Shown: positions 42,104 to 52,285, numbered from the stretch's first letter. The stretch: 64,000 nucleotides of DNA from Shouchella tritolerans (GCF_025770735.1 NZ_JAODPB010000003.1:558001-622000); one strand, 5' to 3'. Program-made: numbers and translations. Notes: generated from the sequence alone by a model not told the origin.

Positions 42104-43507
42104 ATGGAAGAGGTTATTCTCGCAAGGCTGCAATTTGCTTCAACAACATTATTTCATTTTATCTTTGTTCCGCTATCGATCGGGTTAGTTTTTATTATCG
42201 CGATTATGCAAACATTGTATGTGATAAAGAAAAAAGACGTTTATTTGAAAATGACAAAGTTTTGGAGTGTCTTTTTTCTTATTAACTTTGCAGTTGGCGT
42301 TGTGACAGGGATTATTCAAGAATTTCAATTTGGAATGAACTGGTCAAGCTACTCCCGTTTTGTTGGAGATGTTTTTGGCGCTCCCCTTGCCATTGAAGCA
42401 TTGCTTGCCTTTTTCTTAGAGTCTACATTTATTGGATTGTGGATATTCGGTTGGGATCGATTACCTAAAAAATTACATTTAGCTTGTATTTGGCTCGTCT
42501 CAATTGGCACCATTTTGTCTGCATTCTGGATTTTAGCAGCCAATTCCTTCATGCAAAATCCAGTTGGCTACACGATTGCGAATGGGCGGGCAGAGATGAC
42601 AGACTTTTTGGCTGTCATTACAAATCCAAAGCTATTGGTGGCTTTCCCCCACACCATTTTTGGCAGTTTTGCTACAGGTGCCTTTTTTATTGCTGGTGTT
42701 AGTGCTTGGTATTTACTTAAGAAAAAGGACTTGGAAATATTTAAACGTTCTTTAACAGTGTCGCTGATTGTTGGGATGGTAGCAGGTTTAGGGTTGGCGT
42801 TTTCGGGGCATTCACAAGCCCAATATTTAATGGAGGCCCAGCCGATGAAAATGGCTGCTGCTGAAGGGCTTTGGGAAGATAGTGGAGATCCCGCGGCATG
42901 GACGCTCTTCGCAAATATTGATACAAAAAATCAAATGAGTACCCATCGACTCGAACTGCCGTATCTATTAAGTTATCTTGCTTATGATGAGTTTGCGGGA
43001 AAAGTAGAAGGAATGAATACGATACAGCAACAGATGGTCGAAAAACATGGAGAAGGAAACTACATCCCGCCGGTGAAGACGGTGTTTTGGAGCTTCCGGA
43101 TTATGGCAGGAACAGGCGGGCTGCTGATTTTATTGAGTGCTGCAGGTTTGTGGTTATTATGGCGCAAGAGAATTGTGACGAGCAAGCGTTATTTAAAATG
43201 GCTGATTCCAGCTATATTTTTACCGTTTGCAGGAAATTCCTTTGGTTGGATTATGTCAGAAATCGGCCGTCAACCATGGGTGGTTAATGGCTTGATGCAA
43301 ACGGTAGACGGAATATCGCCAAATGTGGGGACGGGGCAAATTTTATTCTCGCTCATTTCGTTTTCCGTCATCTATACGATTTTAGCGATCGTAATGGTTT
43401 ATTTATTTATTCGTGTCATTAAGCAAGGACCTCATGCCAAACCAAAAGAAGATGTCACAGCATCAGATCCATTTGATGTAGGAGGTGCACAGCATGCAGC
43501 TGAGTGA
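42104..43507 (+). CDS. cydA: Cytochrome bd ubiquinol oxidase subunit I
   Basis: A 467-aa membrane protein with about nine helices. It has the N-terminal LARLQFASTTLFHFIFVPLSIGL (heme b595 His), the quinol-oxidising GRQPW near residue 388, and the short Q-loop typical of Gram-positive enzymes. It carries the b558, b595 and d hemes of the oxygen-scavenging quinol oxidase. AGGAGG precedes ATG. The 3' end overlaps cydB by 14 bases. Confidence 0.96.
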   Translation: MEEVILARLQFASTTLFHFIFVPLSIGLVFIIAIMQTLYVIKKKDVYLKMTKFWSVFFLINFAVGVVTGIIQEFQFGMNWSSYSRFVGDVFGAPLAIEALLAFFLESTFIGLWIFGWDRLPKKLHLACIWLVSIGTILSAFWILAANSFMQNPVGYTIANGRAEMTDFLAVITNPKLLVAFPHTIFGSFATGAFFIAGVSAWYLLKKKDLEIFKRSLTVSLIVGMVAGLGLAFSGHSQAQYLMEAQPMKMAAAEGLWEDSGDPAAWTLFANIDTKNQMSTHRLELPYLLSYLAYDEFAGKVEGMNTIQQQMVEKHGEGNYIPPVKTVFWSFRIMAGTGGLLILLSAAGLWLLWRKRIVTSKRYLKWLIPAIFLPFAGNSFGWIMSEIGRQPWVVNGLMQTVDGISPNVGTGQILFSLISFSVIYTILAIVMVYLFIRVIKQGPHAKPKEDVTASDPFDVGGAQHAAE

Positions 43508-44507
43508 GTTTTGGTTTCTGCTTGTTGCTGTTTTATTTGTAGGCTTTGTTTTCTTAGAGGGGTTTGATTTTGGTGTCGGGATGGGCACAAAGTTTTTAGC
43601 AGAAAATGAAAAGGAAAAGCGCATGCTGATTAATAGTATTGGTCCTTTTTGGGATGCTAATGAAGTTTGGTTAATTACAGCAGGTGGAGCCATGTTCGCC
43701 GCTTTTCCCCATTGGTATGCAACATTATTCAGCGGTTATTACCTTCCTTTTGTCGTCCTTTTGCTCGCGTTAATTGCCCGCGGCGTTAGTTTTGAATTTA
43801 GAGGGAAGGTGCAATCAGAACGGTGGACGAAAGTCTGGGATTGGGCCATTTTTCTAGGCAGCTTTTTACCACCGTTTTTATTGGGAGTGATGTTTGCAAG
43901 CTTAATTAAAGGCCTTCCAATTGATGCTGATATGAATATGCACGCCAGCTTTTTCGACATTGTTAATCTTTATACAATTGCTGGGGGCCTTGTGTTTGTG
44001 ATGCTGTCCTATTTACATGGTTTAATGTTTGTCTCATTAAAAACCACTGGGCATTTGCGGGAAAAATCTAAGCGGGCTGGCTTAAAGATGTACTTGGCAA
44101 CAGGTTTCGTTGTCGCTTTGTTTATGATATTAACAACCATTTATACGGAAGCATTTGCTGAAAAAGGGTGGGTTTTATATCCTCTTTATGGATTTGTCCT
44201 TATTTTGTACCTACTCCTATATCCTTTATTGCGAAACAAAAAAGAAGGCTATAGTTTTACGGCAACCGGGTTGATCTTAATCCTGCTGACCTCTTCTTTC
44301 TTTATTGCGTTGTTTCCAAACGTCATGATCAGTTCGACAGACACACTCAATCATTTAACCGTCTATAGTACGGCATCAGGTGATTATTCATTAAAGTTAA
44401 TGACGATTGTCGCAGCTACGATGGTTCCCATTGTCTTGGGCTATACAATTTGGAGCTATTATGTATTCCGAAAAAGAGTTTCTCATAAGGAGCATTTAGA
44501 ATACTGA
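43494..44507 (+). CDS. cydB: Cytochrome bd ubiquinol oxidase subunit II
   Basis: A 337-aa membrane protein of the CydB family. It starts FWFLLVAVLFVGFVFLEGFDFGVG, followed by IGPFWDANEVWLITAGGAMFAAFPHWYA, the family signature. ATG at 43494 is eight bases after AGGAGG. It overlaps cydA upstream and cydD by one base (TGATG), giving a tightly coupled operon. Confidence 0.96.
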   Translation: MQLSEFWFLLVAVLFVGFVFLEGFDFGVGMGTKFLAENEKEKRMLINSIGPFWDANEVWLITAGGAMFAAFPHWYATLFSGYYLPFVVLLLALIARGVSFEFRGKVQSERWTKVWDWAIFLGSFLPPFLLGVMFASLIKGLPIDADMNMHASFFDIVNLYTIAGGLVFVMLSYLHGLMFVSLKTTGHLREKSKRAGLKMYLATGFVVALFMILTTIYTEAFAEKGWVLYPLYGFVLILYLLLYPLLRNKKEGYSFTATGLILILLTSSFFIALFPNVMISSTDTLNHLTVYSTASGDYSLKLMTIVAATMVPIVLGYTIWSYYVFRKRVSHKEHLEY

Positions 44508-46231
44508 TGGATAAATATCTCCTTCAATATAAAGGAAGTAAACGCCTCATTTTTATGATTGGGTTTCTTACCGTGATCCAAGCAATGGTTTTGATTGTGC
44601 AAGCCAACTTTTTATCTGACGCGATTGTAAAAATGTATAAAGGGACTGCTTGGCAGGCAGTCCTCTTTTCCTTTGCGGTCTTTCTTGCTGCTTATTTTTT
44701 ACGGCATTTTTTACAATGGATTAAAGAAAAATGGGCTTACCAATTTGCAGACAAAACTGCTGCTCATTATCAAAACGTTTTGTTGGAAAAGCTTTTTGAA
44801 ATGGGGCCAAGGGTGATCGGAAGGGAAGGGACAGGCAACCTAGTCACGCTAGCTTTGGAAGGAATTCCGCAATTTCGCACTTATTTACGTTTGTTTATCC
44901 CAAGAATGATTGCAATGGTTTGTATTCCGATTTGCTTGTTGATTTATATAGCCGTTATTGATCTACAATCGGGCATCCTATTAGCTGTTGTGATGCCCAT
45001 CATGCTTATTTTTTTAATACTGCTCGGACTGGCAGCCAAAAAACAAATGGATGCGCAATGGGGAACCTATCAACTCCTTTCTCGTCATTTTGTTGATTCA
45101 TTGCGCGGCCTTTCGACGTTGACATATTTAGGGAAAAGCAAAGCTCACCAAGAGTCGATCAAAACCGTTAGCGATAAATATCGAATTGCGACAAACCGAA
45201 CATTAAGAGTCTCTTTTTTATCTACTTTTTCATTAGATTTTTTTGCAAGTCTTTCTGTTGCCATTGTTGCGGTAGAGCTAGGTTTGCGCTTAATTCATGG
45301 CGATCTTTTATTAGGGTCTGCCCTTTTGATTTTAATGTTAGCCCCTGAGTACTTTCTGCCAGTTCGTGAACTGGGTAATGATTATCATGCCACAATGGAT
45401 GGGAAAGAAGCAGGAGATACCATTCACCGGCTCATCGCCATGGAAACATTGGACAGTCTCCAGGAAGAGAGAGCTGTACCAAACTGGACAGAGTCAAGTA
45501 GTTTACAAATGAACGATATTCATAAACAGTCAGAAGAAGGATTGTTTCGCCTGAAAGAGATAAGTTTTACCATTCAAGGATTTACAAAGGTTGGAATTGT
45601 CGGTGCGTCCGGTGCAGGGAAATCGACTCTAATTGATCTGCTATCAGGATTTTCAAAGCCATCAAGGGGAAACATCCAAATAGGAGAACAGGTCTTCCCG
45701 CATCTTTCTTATAAGGATTGGCAAAGTCAACTAACGTATATTCCGCAGCACCCTTATATATTTACTGGAACGATTGCGGAAAACATAAGCTGGTATGCGC
45801 CAGATTCATCACTTGAAAAAATTGAGCAAGCAGCAAAGAAGGCAGGATTAGCGCCATTACTTGCTCGTTTTCCCAATGGCCTTCATGAAAAAATCGGCCA
45901 AGGAGGGCGGAATGTAAGTGGGGGAGAGGAACAGCGCATCGCTTTGGCAAGAGGGCTTTTGCAAAATCGGCCGATTTTGTTATTCGATGAACCGACAGCC
46001 CATTTGGATATAGAGACGGAGTATGAACTGAAGCAAGCGATGTTGCCATTAATGGAACAGAAACTCGTCTTTTTTGCCACACATAGATTGCACTGGATGG
46101 ACGATATGGATTTGGTTCTTGTCATTGAAAATGGCCAGGTTGTGGAAAGTGGTAAGCATGAAGAGTTAATGAAGCAGAATGGGGCATACTTGCGGCTCCA
46201 ACAAGCGCATAAAGGAGGAGCTGAAGGTTGA
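44507..46231 (+). CDS. cydD: Cysteine/glutathione-type ABC exporter subunit CydD
   Basis: A 574-aa fused permease-ATPase: six helices in residues 1-300, then an ATPase with Walker A GASGAGKST near residue 368, signature VSGGEEQR near residue 475, and Walker B LLFDEPTAHLD. With CydC it forms the heterodimeric exporter needed to assemble cytochrome bd. It is coupled to cydB and cydC by overlaps, so it is cydD rather than a generic exporter. Confidence 0.94.
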   Translation: MDKYLLQYKGSKRLIFMIGFLTVIQAMVLIVQANFLSDAIVKMYKGTAWQAVLFSFAVFLAAYFLRHFLQWIKEKWAYQFADKTAAHYQNVLLEKLFEMGPRVIGREGTGNLVTLALEGIPQFRTYLRLFIPRMIAMVCIPICLLIYIAVIDLQSGILLAVVMPIMLIFLILLGLAAKKQMDAQWGTYQLLSRHFVDSLRGLSTLTYLGKSKAHQESIKTVSDKYRIATNRTLRVSFLSTFSLDFFASLSVAIVAVELGLRLIHGDLLLGSALLILMLAPEYFLPVRELGNDYHATMDGKEAGDTIHRLIAMETLDSLQEERAVPNWTESSSLQMNDIHKQSEEGLFRLKEISFTIQGFTKVGIVGASGAGKSTLIDLLSGFSKPSRGNIQIGEQVFPHLSYKDWQSQLTYIPQHPYIFTGTIAENISWYAPDSSLEKIEQAAKKAGLAPLLARFPNGLHEKIGQGGRNVSGGEEQRIALARGLLQNRPILLFDEPTAHLDIETEYELKQAMLPLMEQKLVFFATHRLHWMDDMDLVLVIENGQVVESGKHEELMKQNGAYLRLQQAHKGGAEG

Positions 46232-47970
46232 AGCTTTTTTATTCCTATATTATACCCCATTTGAAGCAATACAAAGGAGTGATGCTCGCGACGGTCATTT
46301 TAGGTATTTTAACCGTTTTAGCTTCCTCACTCCTCACGTTTACGTCCGGCTATTTAATTACAAGAGCATCAGAACGCCCTGAAACCATTTTGTTGCTTTA
46401 TATCCCGATTGTTGGCGTAAGAGCATTTGGAATATCAAAAGCTGTGACAAGATATGCAGAGCGCTTGCTTGGACATCATGCTGTACTAAAAATATTGGGA
46501 GATATGCGTGTTGCGTTATACGAAATGCTGGAACCACAGGCTCTTTTAGTCCGCTCCCGTTTCCAAACAGGTGATTTATTGGGTACATTAGCAGATGATA
46601 TTGAGCATTTGCAGGATGTCTATATTCGCACCCTTTTTCCGACGGCAACGGCACTGTTTATATGTATCTATTCCATCAGCGCATTGGCTTTATTTGATTG
46701 GAAGTTTGCATGTTGGATGGCGTTTTTGCTTAGTTTTTTCATATTTGTTTATCCGTTACTATCACTATTTTTGCTCAAGAAAAGACAAGTCAGGCTAAAG
46801 GCCAAACGGAAGCAATCCTATCAATTATTAACAGATGCGTTATTCGGACTACATGATTGGATTGTCAGTGGAAGAAAGGCAGCGTTCATCCAAAAATTTA
46901 TGAAAACAACGATGGATAGCGGTGAAATCGAAAAAGAGATCGTGTATTGGCAACAATCTCGTACCTTTCAATTGCAATTATTAGCCGGATTCATTTTACT
47001 GTTCGTTGGCTTATGGGCGGGAGCGGCAGCTGCTAAAGGGGAGATCATGCCAACATATATAGCTGCGTTTACATTGGTCGTGTTTCCTATTTTGGAGGGG
47101 CTGATTCCACTATCGGAAGCGATTGAAAAAGCACCTGCCTATCAAGAATCTATACAGAGAATAGAGGAAGTTAGACAGTTTGCGGAAAAGAAACCGGAAA
47201 CAATCGCACAGCCATTTACAGCCGTTCAGCCGTCTATTACACTGAAAAACGTCACCTATTATTATCCCGATGAGAAAAATCCAGCACTTCAAGATATCAG
47301 CCTTTCGATCCCTTTTGGGAAAAAAATAGCCCTTTTGGGGAAGAGTGGTGCGGGAAAATCAACCTTATTACAGCTTTTATTAGGGGTTATCACACCATCT
47401 GCTGGAACGGTGGAGATCGGTCATATTTCCCCTGAAAACTATGGGGATGATATCTTTTCAGGAATTGGTTTTTTGAATCAGAAACCATATTTATTTGCCA
47501 CAACTGTTGCTAATAATATTCGTCTTGGCAATCAAAGTGCGGGCGAAAAGGAAATCCAAAAGGTGATTGAGCAAGTTAAGCTGGATCATTATATCGAATT
47601 GCTTCCAAATGGCATGAACACACAAATGGAAGAAACCGGACAGCGATTTTCAGGCGGTGAGAGGCAGCGAATCGCTTTGGCACGGATTATATTGAAAAAT
47701 ACACCAATCGTCATTTTGGATGAACCAACAGTAGGGCTTGACCCGGCAACAGAAAGAGACTTATTGGCAACTATGTTTGCAACATTAAAAGATAAAACAG
47801 TGATTATGATTTCCCATCATTTAATTGGAATTGAAAATATGGATCACATCCTTTTTCTTGATGAAGGAAAGATCATGATGCATGGAACACATGAGCAGCT
47901 TATAAAAACCAATGCACGTTATCGCAAGCTTTATCATATGGATTATGGAAAAAATGGTGCGCGACTTTAA
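46228..47970 (+). CDS. cydC: ABC exporter subunit CydC
   Basis: A 580-aa permease-ATPase with Walker A GKSGAGKST near residue 371, signature FSGGERQR, and Walker B VILDEPTVGLD. TTG at 46228 overlaps the cydD stop (TTGA) and has AAAGGAGG nine bases upstream, so the TTG start is well supported. It forms a heterodimer with CydD. It is the last gene before a bidirectional terminator. Confidence 0.94.
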   Translation: MKLFYSYIIPHLKQYKGVMLATVILGILTVLASSLLTFTSGYLITRASERPETILLLYIPIVGVRAFGISKAVTRYAERLLGHHAVLKILGDMRVALYEMLEPQALLVRSRFQTGDLLGTLADDIEHLQDVYIRTLFPTATALFICIYSISALALFDWKFACWMAFLLSFFIFVYPLLSLFLLKKRQVRLKAKRKQSYQLLTDALFGLHDWIVSGRKAAFIQKFMKTTMDSGEIEKEIVYWQQSRTFQLQLLAGFILLFVGLWAGAAAAKGEIMPTYIAAFTLVVFPILEGLIPLSEAIEKAPAYQESIQRIEEVRQFAEKKPETIAQPFTAVQPSITLKNVTYYYPDEKNPALQDISLSIPFGKKIALLGKSGAGKSTLLQLLLGVITPSAGTVEIGHISPENYGDDIFSGIGFLNQKPYLFATTVANNIRLGNQSAGEKEIQKVIEQVKLDHYIELLPNGMNTQMEETGQRFSGGERQRIALARIILKNTPIVILDEPTVGLDPATERDLLATMFATLKDKTVIMISHHLIGIENMDHILFLDEGKIMMHGTHEQLIKTNARYRKLYHMDYGKNGARL

Positions 47971-47971
47971 A

Positions 47972-48013
47972 AAATGAAAGGCCTGGGGACTCGTAGCCGC
48001 AGGCCTTTCATTT
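47972..48013. terminator. Bidirectional terminator between cydC and the SDR gene
   Basis: AAATGAAAGGCCT at 47972-47984 pairs with AGGCCTTTCATTT at 48001-48013, with A-rich and T-rich flanks serving both convergent genes. Confidence 0.85.
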
Positions 48014-48019
48014 GGGTTC

Positions 48020-48793
48020 TTACCTATAAACCAGGCCGCCATCCGTTAGGATTGCTTGGCCTGTAATATAATCAGCTTCATCAGATGCAAGGAAAGACAC
48101 TAAGTTTGCTACGTCTTCCGGCGTTTGGTATCGCTTCAAGGCGATTTGTGAGGAGTATTGCTCAAATGCTTCACCTGGTTTTAGATCGTCGCTATACTTA
48201 ACCATTTCTTCATCAATTCGATCCCACATTTTTGTTTTAGCTATGCCGGGACAATAAGCATTAACTGTAATTTGATGTTTGGCTAATTCCTTAGCAGCTG
48301 AATGAGTAAAAGATTTAACAGCATGCTTTGTTGCAGAATAGGTTCCAAGCATTTCAAAAGATTCATGTCCAGCTATGCTACAAGCATTAATAATTTTCCC
48401 TTTTGATTTTTGGTTTATAAATTGTTCAGCCGCTGCTTGAGTGCCAAAAACAACACCATTTACATTAATGCTGAATAATTTGTTGAGCTGATCTTCGGTA
48501 ATTTCTAAAAATGGAGATACAGCATCAATACCAGCGTTGTTTACAAACACATCTAAACGACCAAATGTATTTACGGCTTCTTTTACCAAATTGAATTGGT
48601 CCTCTCGTTTAGCCACGTCTCCTTTTACGCCGATCACGTTATACCCTTTTTTACCGAACTCTGAGACGGTTTCATTTAATAATGATTCATTAATATCATG
48701 GAGAACAACGCTAAATTCATCTTTACACAATCTTTCCGCAATCCCTTTACCTAAGCCGCCTGCAGAACCAGTTACAATTGCTACTTTTGCCAT
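48020..48793 (-). CDS. budC: SDR dehydrogenase, acetoin/diacetyl reductase (2,3-butanediol dehydrogenase) type
   Basis: A 257-aa short-chain dehydrogenase. It has the NAD motif [10 protein letters not shown] near residue 8, NNAG near residue 87, catalytic Ser in NACSIAG and YSATK near residues 151-155. The later [15 protein letters not shown] segment is typical of meso-butanediol dehydrogenase/acetoin reductases. It would interconvert acetoin and 2,3-butanediol with NADH. GAGGG precedes ATG. The SDR class is certain, the substrate probable. Confidence 0.82.
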   Translation of the reverse strand: MAKVAIVTGSAGGLGKGIAERLCKDEFSVVLHDINESLLNETVSEFGKKGYNVIGVKGDVAKREDQFNLVKEAVNTFGRLDVFVNNAGIDAVSPFLEITEDQLNKLFSINVNGVVFGTQAAAEQFINQKSKGKIINACSIAGHESFEMLGTYSATKHAVKSFTHSAAKELAKHQITVNAYCPGIAKTKMWDRIDEEMVKYSDDLKPGEAFEQYSSQIALKRYQTPEDVANLVSFLASDEADYITGQAILTDGGLVYR

Positions 48794-49016
48794 AGTTTAT
48801 CCCTCTTTTTAGATTAAAATAGCTAAGGACATTGGTTCCTTGCCGTAATAAAATTATAACAAAAAGTACATATTGCTTTAAATTCTTTGCTTGGTTTGAT
48901 ATAAAAAATATCATAACTTTGATGAAAGGTTTTTTAAGTTTATCCCTTTTTATAAAACAGGACAGAAAACGTCATTTTATTGAAAGCGGAGAAAAAATAG
49001 TGGAGAGAGGTTTCAT

Positions 49017-49889
49017 ATGAGCACGATGAAAAATCATAAGGCGAAAAAACTAAAACAGATTTTGCGGGGAATGGCCATCATGATTGGTGGATTTATTGCC
49101 GCATACGGACTGGAAGCGGTATTAATCCCGAACAACGTTTCTGATGGGGGCGTTACTGGCCTTAGTATCGTAGGTTCACAGTTATTCGGATTGCCGCTAG
49201 GAGTTCTAATAGCACTCATCAATATCCCTTTTATTTGGTTAGGATATAAACAAATTGGCAAAAGTTTTGCCATTTATTCGATTATCGGGATCGCTTCCTT
49301 AGCTGTTAGTACCAGTCTTATGCACCATATTCCAACGATTATTGAAGGGGATACGTTGTTGGTTACCGTTGTTGGTGGTATTGTCCTCGGTTTTGGGATG
49401 GGACTGGCGTTGCGCAATGGTGGAGCATTAGATGGAATTGATATGCTGGCTGTGCTGCTTTCCCGAAAATTACCGTTTGGAACAAGCGACCTAATTCTTT
49501 TCTTAAATTTGTTTGTATTTATTTTTGTTTCAACCGTATTTGGTCTGCAAGGCGCCATTCTATCCGGTATTGCTTACTTTATTGCTTCTAAAGTGATTCA
49601 CGTCGTTGAAGTTGGTTTAAGCGGTTCTAAAACCTTTAAGATTATTACAACTCAACCTGAATTAATGGGGGAGACGATACGTGACCGCTTAGGCCGAAGT
49701 GCAACGTACAATGAAGTGTACGGCAGCTATACGAAAGAAAAATTTAGGGAAATCACTTGTGTCATTAACCGCTTGGAAGAAAGTAAAATGAAAGAAATTA
49801 TTCAAGAAATTGACGAAGATGCTTTTGTTACTGTATATGATGTAGCAGAAGTGAGGGGCGGCAATTTCAGAAAACGTAATATTCACTAG
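49017..49889 (+). CDS. YitT family membrane protein (DUF161 + DUF2179)
   Basis: A 290-aa protein with five or six hydrophobic segments in residues 1-200 (GFIAAYGLEAVLIPNNVSDGGVTGLS at the start, RNGGALDGIDMLAVL in the middle). A C-terminal DUF2179 cytoplasmic domain starts after about residue 215 (AEVRGGNFRKRNIH at the end). This is a common Bacillaceae family of unknown function, often present in several copies. ATG follows GGAGAGAGG. Confidence 0.88.
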   Translation: MSTMKNHKAKKLKQILRGMAIMIGGFIAAYGLEAVLIPNNVSDGGVTGLSIVGSQLFGLPLGVLIALINIPFIWLGYKQIGKSFAIYSIIGIASLAVSTSLMHHIPTIIEGDTLLVTVVGGIVLGFGMGLALRNGGALDGIDMLAVLLSRKLPFGTSDLILFLNLFVFIFVSTVFGLQGAILSGIAYFIASKVIHVVEVGLSGSKTFKIITTQPELMGETIRDRLGRSATYNEVYGSYTKEKFREITCVINRLEESKMKEIIQEIDEDAFVTVYDVAEVRGGNFRKRNIH

Positions 49890-50130
49890 CAACAGGGCCT
49901 TGTCGATTCCCCTTTCTTTTTCACGATCTCGCAGATCGATCGTACTTAAACTGATTCAAATAAGGATGCGAAGGAGGCCCGTTTTAAAAGTGGACGCACT
50001 CAAGGCCCGAGAGTTATTCCGGTCTCCTTTTCTTGTCCGCTATGAGGATGCTTTTTAAAAGTTCGTTTCTTGACGCGTTTGGCTACGCCCTTAAAGGACA
50101 ATTGTTCGGAAACATTTGTCTTTTTTATTG

Positions 50131-50136
50131 TATAAT
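50131..50136 (+). promoter_or_regulatory. Consensus -10 element before the structured leader
   Basis: TATAAT matches consensus. No good -35 lies 17 bases upstream, so an activator or a relaxed promoter is possible. I see nothing recognisable in the rest of 49890-50130. Confidence 0.4.
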
Positions 50137-50174
50137 CGTGCTAATGGCCAATAGCAATATAATCATGTCAAACT

Positions 50175-50247
50175 TTGCGTCTGGCCACGCTCAGGCGGAG
50201 TCTCTAATTGCCTGACGCAAGCCGAGCAGTTGCGGCCAAATCGGCTT
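50175..50247 (+). promoter_or_regulatory. Structured 5' leader with alternative hairpins before the YlmA-like gene
   Basis: TTGCGTCTGGC (50175-50185) pairs with GCCTGACGCAA (50210-50220), with one mismatch. TCAGGC (50191-50196) can instead pair with GCCTGA (50210-50215). A further hairpin, CAAGCCGA/TCGGCTTG (50218-50247), overlaps the first by three bases and is followed by a T-rich stretch. The layout resembles a cis-acting RNA switch or attenuator. It matches no class I recognise. Confidence 0.4.
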
Positions 50248-50297
50248 GTTTGTAAAGTGGTGCCAATGGTAAAAGGACAAGAGGTGGGGAGAGAAAG

Positions 50298-51095
50298 ATG
50301 GTTATCGATTTAGAGAATGTCTCGTTTCAAAAAGCCAAAAAACACATTTTACAGGACATCTCATGGCAAGTTAGGCCTGGGGAGCAATGGGTGATATTAG
50401 GTGCAAATGGATCAGGAAAAACCTCGTTATTAAAGCTGATTACAGGATATGAATGGGCATCAGCTGGAAGGATATCGGTTTTAGGGTCTATTTTTGGCTC
50501 CGTCAACATCCATGAGTTGCGGAAAAGGGTTGGCTGGGTCAGTGCCTCTCTTGATCAGCGTTATCAAATGCATGAAGGGATGCCGTGTGCAGATGTGATT
50601 GTCAGTGGTGTACATGCCTCAATTGGTGTTCACGAAGCGATCACAAAAGCAGATGGGGAAAGGGCGTTAGCGCTAGCCCGCTCAATGGGTTTAGAACACG
50701 TTGCTTTTTCGCCTCTAAGCCAGCTATCACAAGGGGAACGCAAGAAAGCTTTTATGGCGAGAGCGTTAATCAATGAGCCAGAATTGCTAATTTTGGATGA
50801 AGCAACAAGCGGGCTTGATTTGTCTGCACGGGAGCAGTTGCTCGCTGAAGTAGAGCGCATGTTGACAAAAAAACAAGCACCAACGTTGCTTTATGTGACC
50901 CACTATCCAGAAGAAATTCTTCCGTCCATCAGCCACGTATTGCTCCTGAAAAAGGGCAGAGTCCTAGCTGCAGGCAGGAAAGAAGAAGTATTGACAGCTA
51001 GTCTTGTAAGTGAGGCGTTAGGGCTGCCTCTTACGGTAGAATGGGCAAATGGACGGCCATGGGTAAAAGCAACAACCTCATTGCAAACGGACTAG
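50298..51095 (+). CDS. ylmA: ABC transporter ATP-binding protein, YlmA-like
   Basis: A 265-aa stand-alone ATPase with Walker A GANGSGKTS near residue 35, signature LSQGERKK near residue 145, Walker B LLILDEATSGLD near residue 160, and H-loop YVTHYPEE. No permease is adjacent. It resembles B. subtilis YlmA, of unknown function. GAGGTGGGGAG precedes ATG. The long structured leader suggests cis-control of translation or transcription. Confidence 0.8.
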   Translation: MVIDLENVSFQKAKKHILQDISWQVRPGEQWVILGANGSGKTSLLKLITGYEWASAGRISVLGSIFGSVNIHELRKRVGWVSASLDQRYQMHEGMPCADVIVSGVHASIGVHEAITKADGERALALARSMGLEHVAFSPLSQLSQGERKKAFMARALINEPELLILDEATSGLDLSAREQLLAEVERMLTKKQAPTLLYVTHYPEEILPSISHVLLLKKGRVLAAGRKEEVLTASLVSEALGLPLTVEWANGRPWVKATTSLQTD

Positions 51096-51162
51096 ACAAC
51101 GGAGATTGAGAAAACGTTGCGATATTTAATGAAGAAAGTCGTTTCATTAGAAGAACTTACAA

Positions 51163-51208
51163 AGGCTGCCAAAGACGTTTTGCGCGATCTTTGGCAGCCT
51201 CTGTTTTT
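51163..51208. terminator. Bidirectional terminator between ylmA and the araC gene
   Basis: A perfect 13-bp stem (51163-51175 with 51188-51200) is followed by five T on the plus strand. Confidence 0.88.
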
Positions 51209-52100
51209 ATTTGACGATTTTCCTGGCATATAATTGCGATAAATCGCCGTTGCGCCGGAATTGGGTTGCGCTTGAACCGGTGTAGCGCCTAAATACTTTA
51301 TGGAAATAATTATCGTCTGGATAGCCGACGTCAGCGGCAATTTGTTTAATTGTCCGGTTTGTATGAAGAAGAAGAGAGCAAGCTTTGCGCATGCGCAAGT
51401 CTGTCACATAGGAGATTGGCGTTGTGTGTAATTGCTTTTTAAATAGACGTGTTAGTGTATAACGGGAAACACCTACTTCCTCTGCGATATTGTCAAGGCA
51501 AATTTGTTCATGATAATGGGCTTCTATATAAGCGAGGGCGCGCTGGTAATGGTATGGTTCATTTTGCGGCCGCTCTTCTGTCATGGCCCGAAAACATTCA
51601 ATTAAAAATTGGTACCCTTGCGTTGCAGCTAAATAAGGATCGCGCAGCCCGTCCGCTTTTGTGTCCGCATAAATCGAATATAGGGAGCGAATAAGCGGTG
51701 AGTTTGGCGGCAGTGAAACAATCGGACCTGACTTTTGGATCAACCGTTTCCATATTTCTTGCACAGATGCTCCTTGCAAAGAAATGTAAATGAATTCCCA
51801 TGGTTCTTTCGCGTTTTCAGGGTAGTAGTAGCGATGGTCACTTGGTACAGATACAATAAAAGCCTGATGTTGGCCAACGGTGTAACGCTCCTTGCCGATT
51901 TCCAGCACGCCTGAACCGGCAATTGTATATTGGAAAATGATGCTGTCATTATCTCTGGCGCGCTTGTTCCCGTCCCAGTAGTAACTTGTGTCGGTTTGCA
52001 CTTCCCACCCGACGTTCCATAAATTGAGTAAGCCAGTATCAGGGAATAAATGGAAGGTAAAAGAATGGGACCCTCTTGTAAATGGTTGTTGTTTATTCAT
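51207..52100 (-). CDS. AraC family transcriptional regulator
   Basis: A 297-aa protein with an N-terminal cupin-like sensor (residues 1-150) and a C-terminal double HTH (DNIAEEVGVSRYTLTRLFKK near residue 205; IKQIAADVGYPDDNYFHKVFRRYTG near residue 255). It is divergent from the sugar ABC importer at 52311-55396 and is likely its activator. AAGGAGG precedes ATG. The effector is probably the imported sugar. Confidence 0.9.
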   Translation of the reverse strand: MNKQQPFTRGSHSFTFHLFPDTGLLNLWNVGWEVQTDTSYYWDGNKRARDNDSIIFQYTIAGSGVLEIGKERYTVGQHQAFIVSVPSDHRYYYPENAKEPWEFIYISLQGASVQEIWKRLIQKSGPIVSLPPNSPLIRSLYSIYADTKADGLRDPYLAATQGYQFLIECFRAMTEERPQNEPYHYQRALAYIEAHYHEQICLDNIAEEVGVSRYTLTRLFKKQLHTTPISYVTDLRMRKACSLLLHTNRTIKQIAADVGYPDDNYFHKVFRRYTGSSATQFRRNGDLSQLYARKIVK

Positions 52101-52180
52101 TTGGGAGCCTCCTTATACATCCTTATTATGGTCTATACCGCAAAATATTACCCTCTTTCGCAAAAATGTTACTAGCCAAA

Positions 52181-52194
52181 AGAAAGCGCTAACA
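52181..52194. promoter_or_regulatory. cre-like site 1 between araC and the SBP gene
   Basis: AGAAAGCGCTAACA matches the cre consensus at 13 of 14 positions. Confidence 0.5.
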
Positions 52195-52271
52195 TTGTAT
52201 ACTTATTATATACCAACTTTCGCAGATGTATAGAAGAACGCGTCAGAAAATTGGTCGTTCTCGATTGTTTA

Positions 52272-52285
52272 TGTAAACGTTTACT
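52272..52285 (+). promoter_or_regulatory. cre-like site 2 before the sugar-binding protein gene
   Basis: TGTAAACGTTTACT matches at 13 of 14 positions and is part of a near-perfect palindrome 26 bases before the start codon, so CcpA repression of the importer is likely. Confidence 0.6.
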
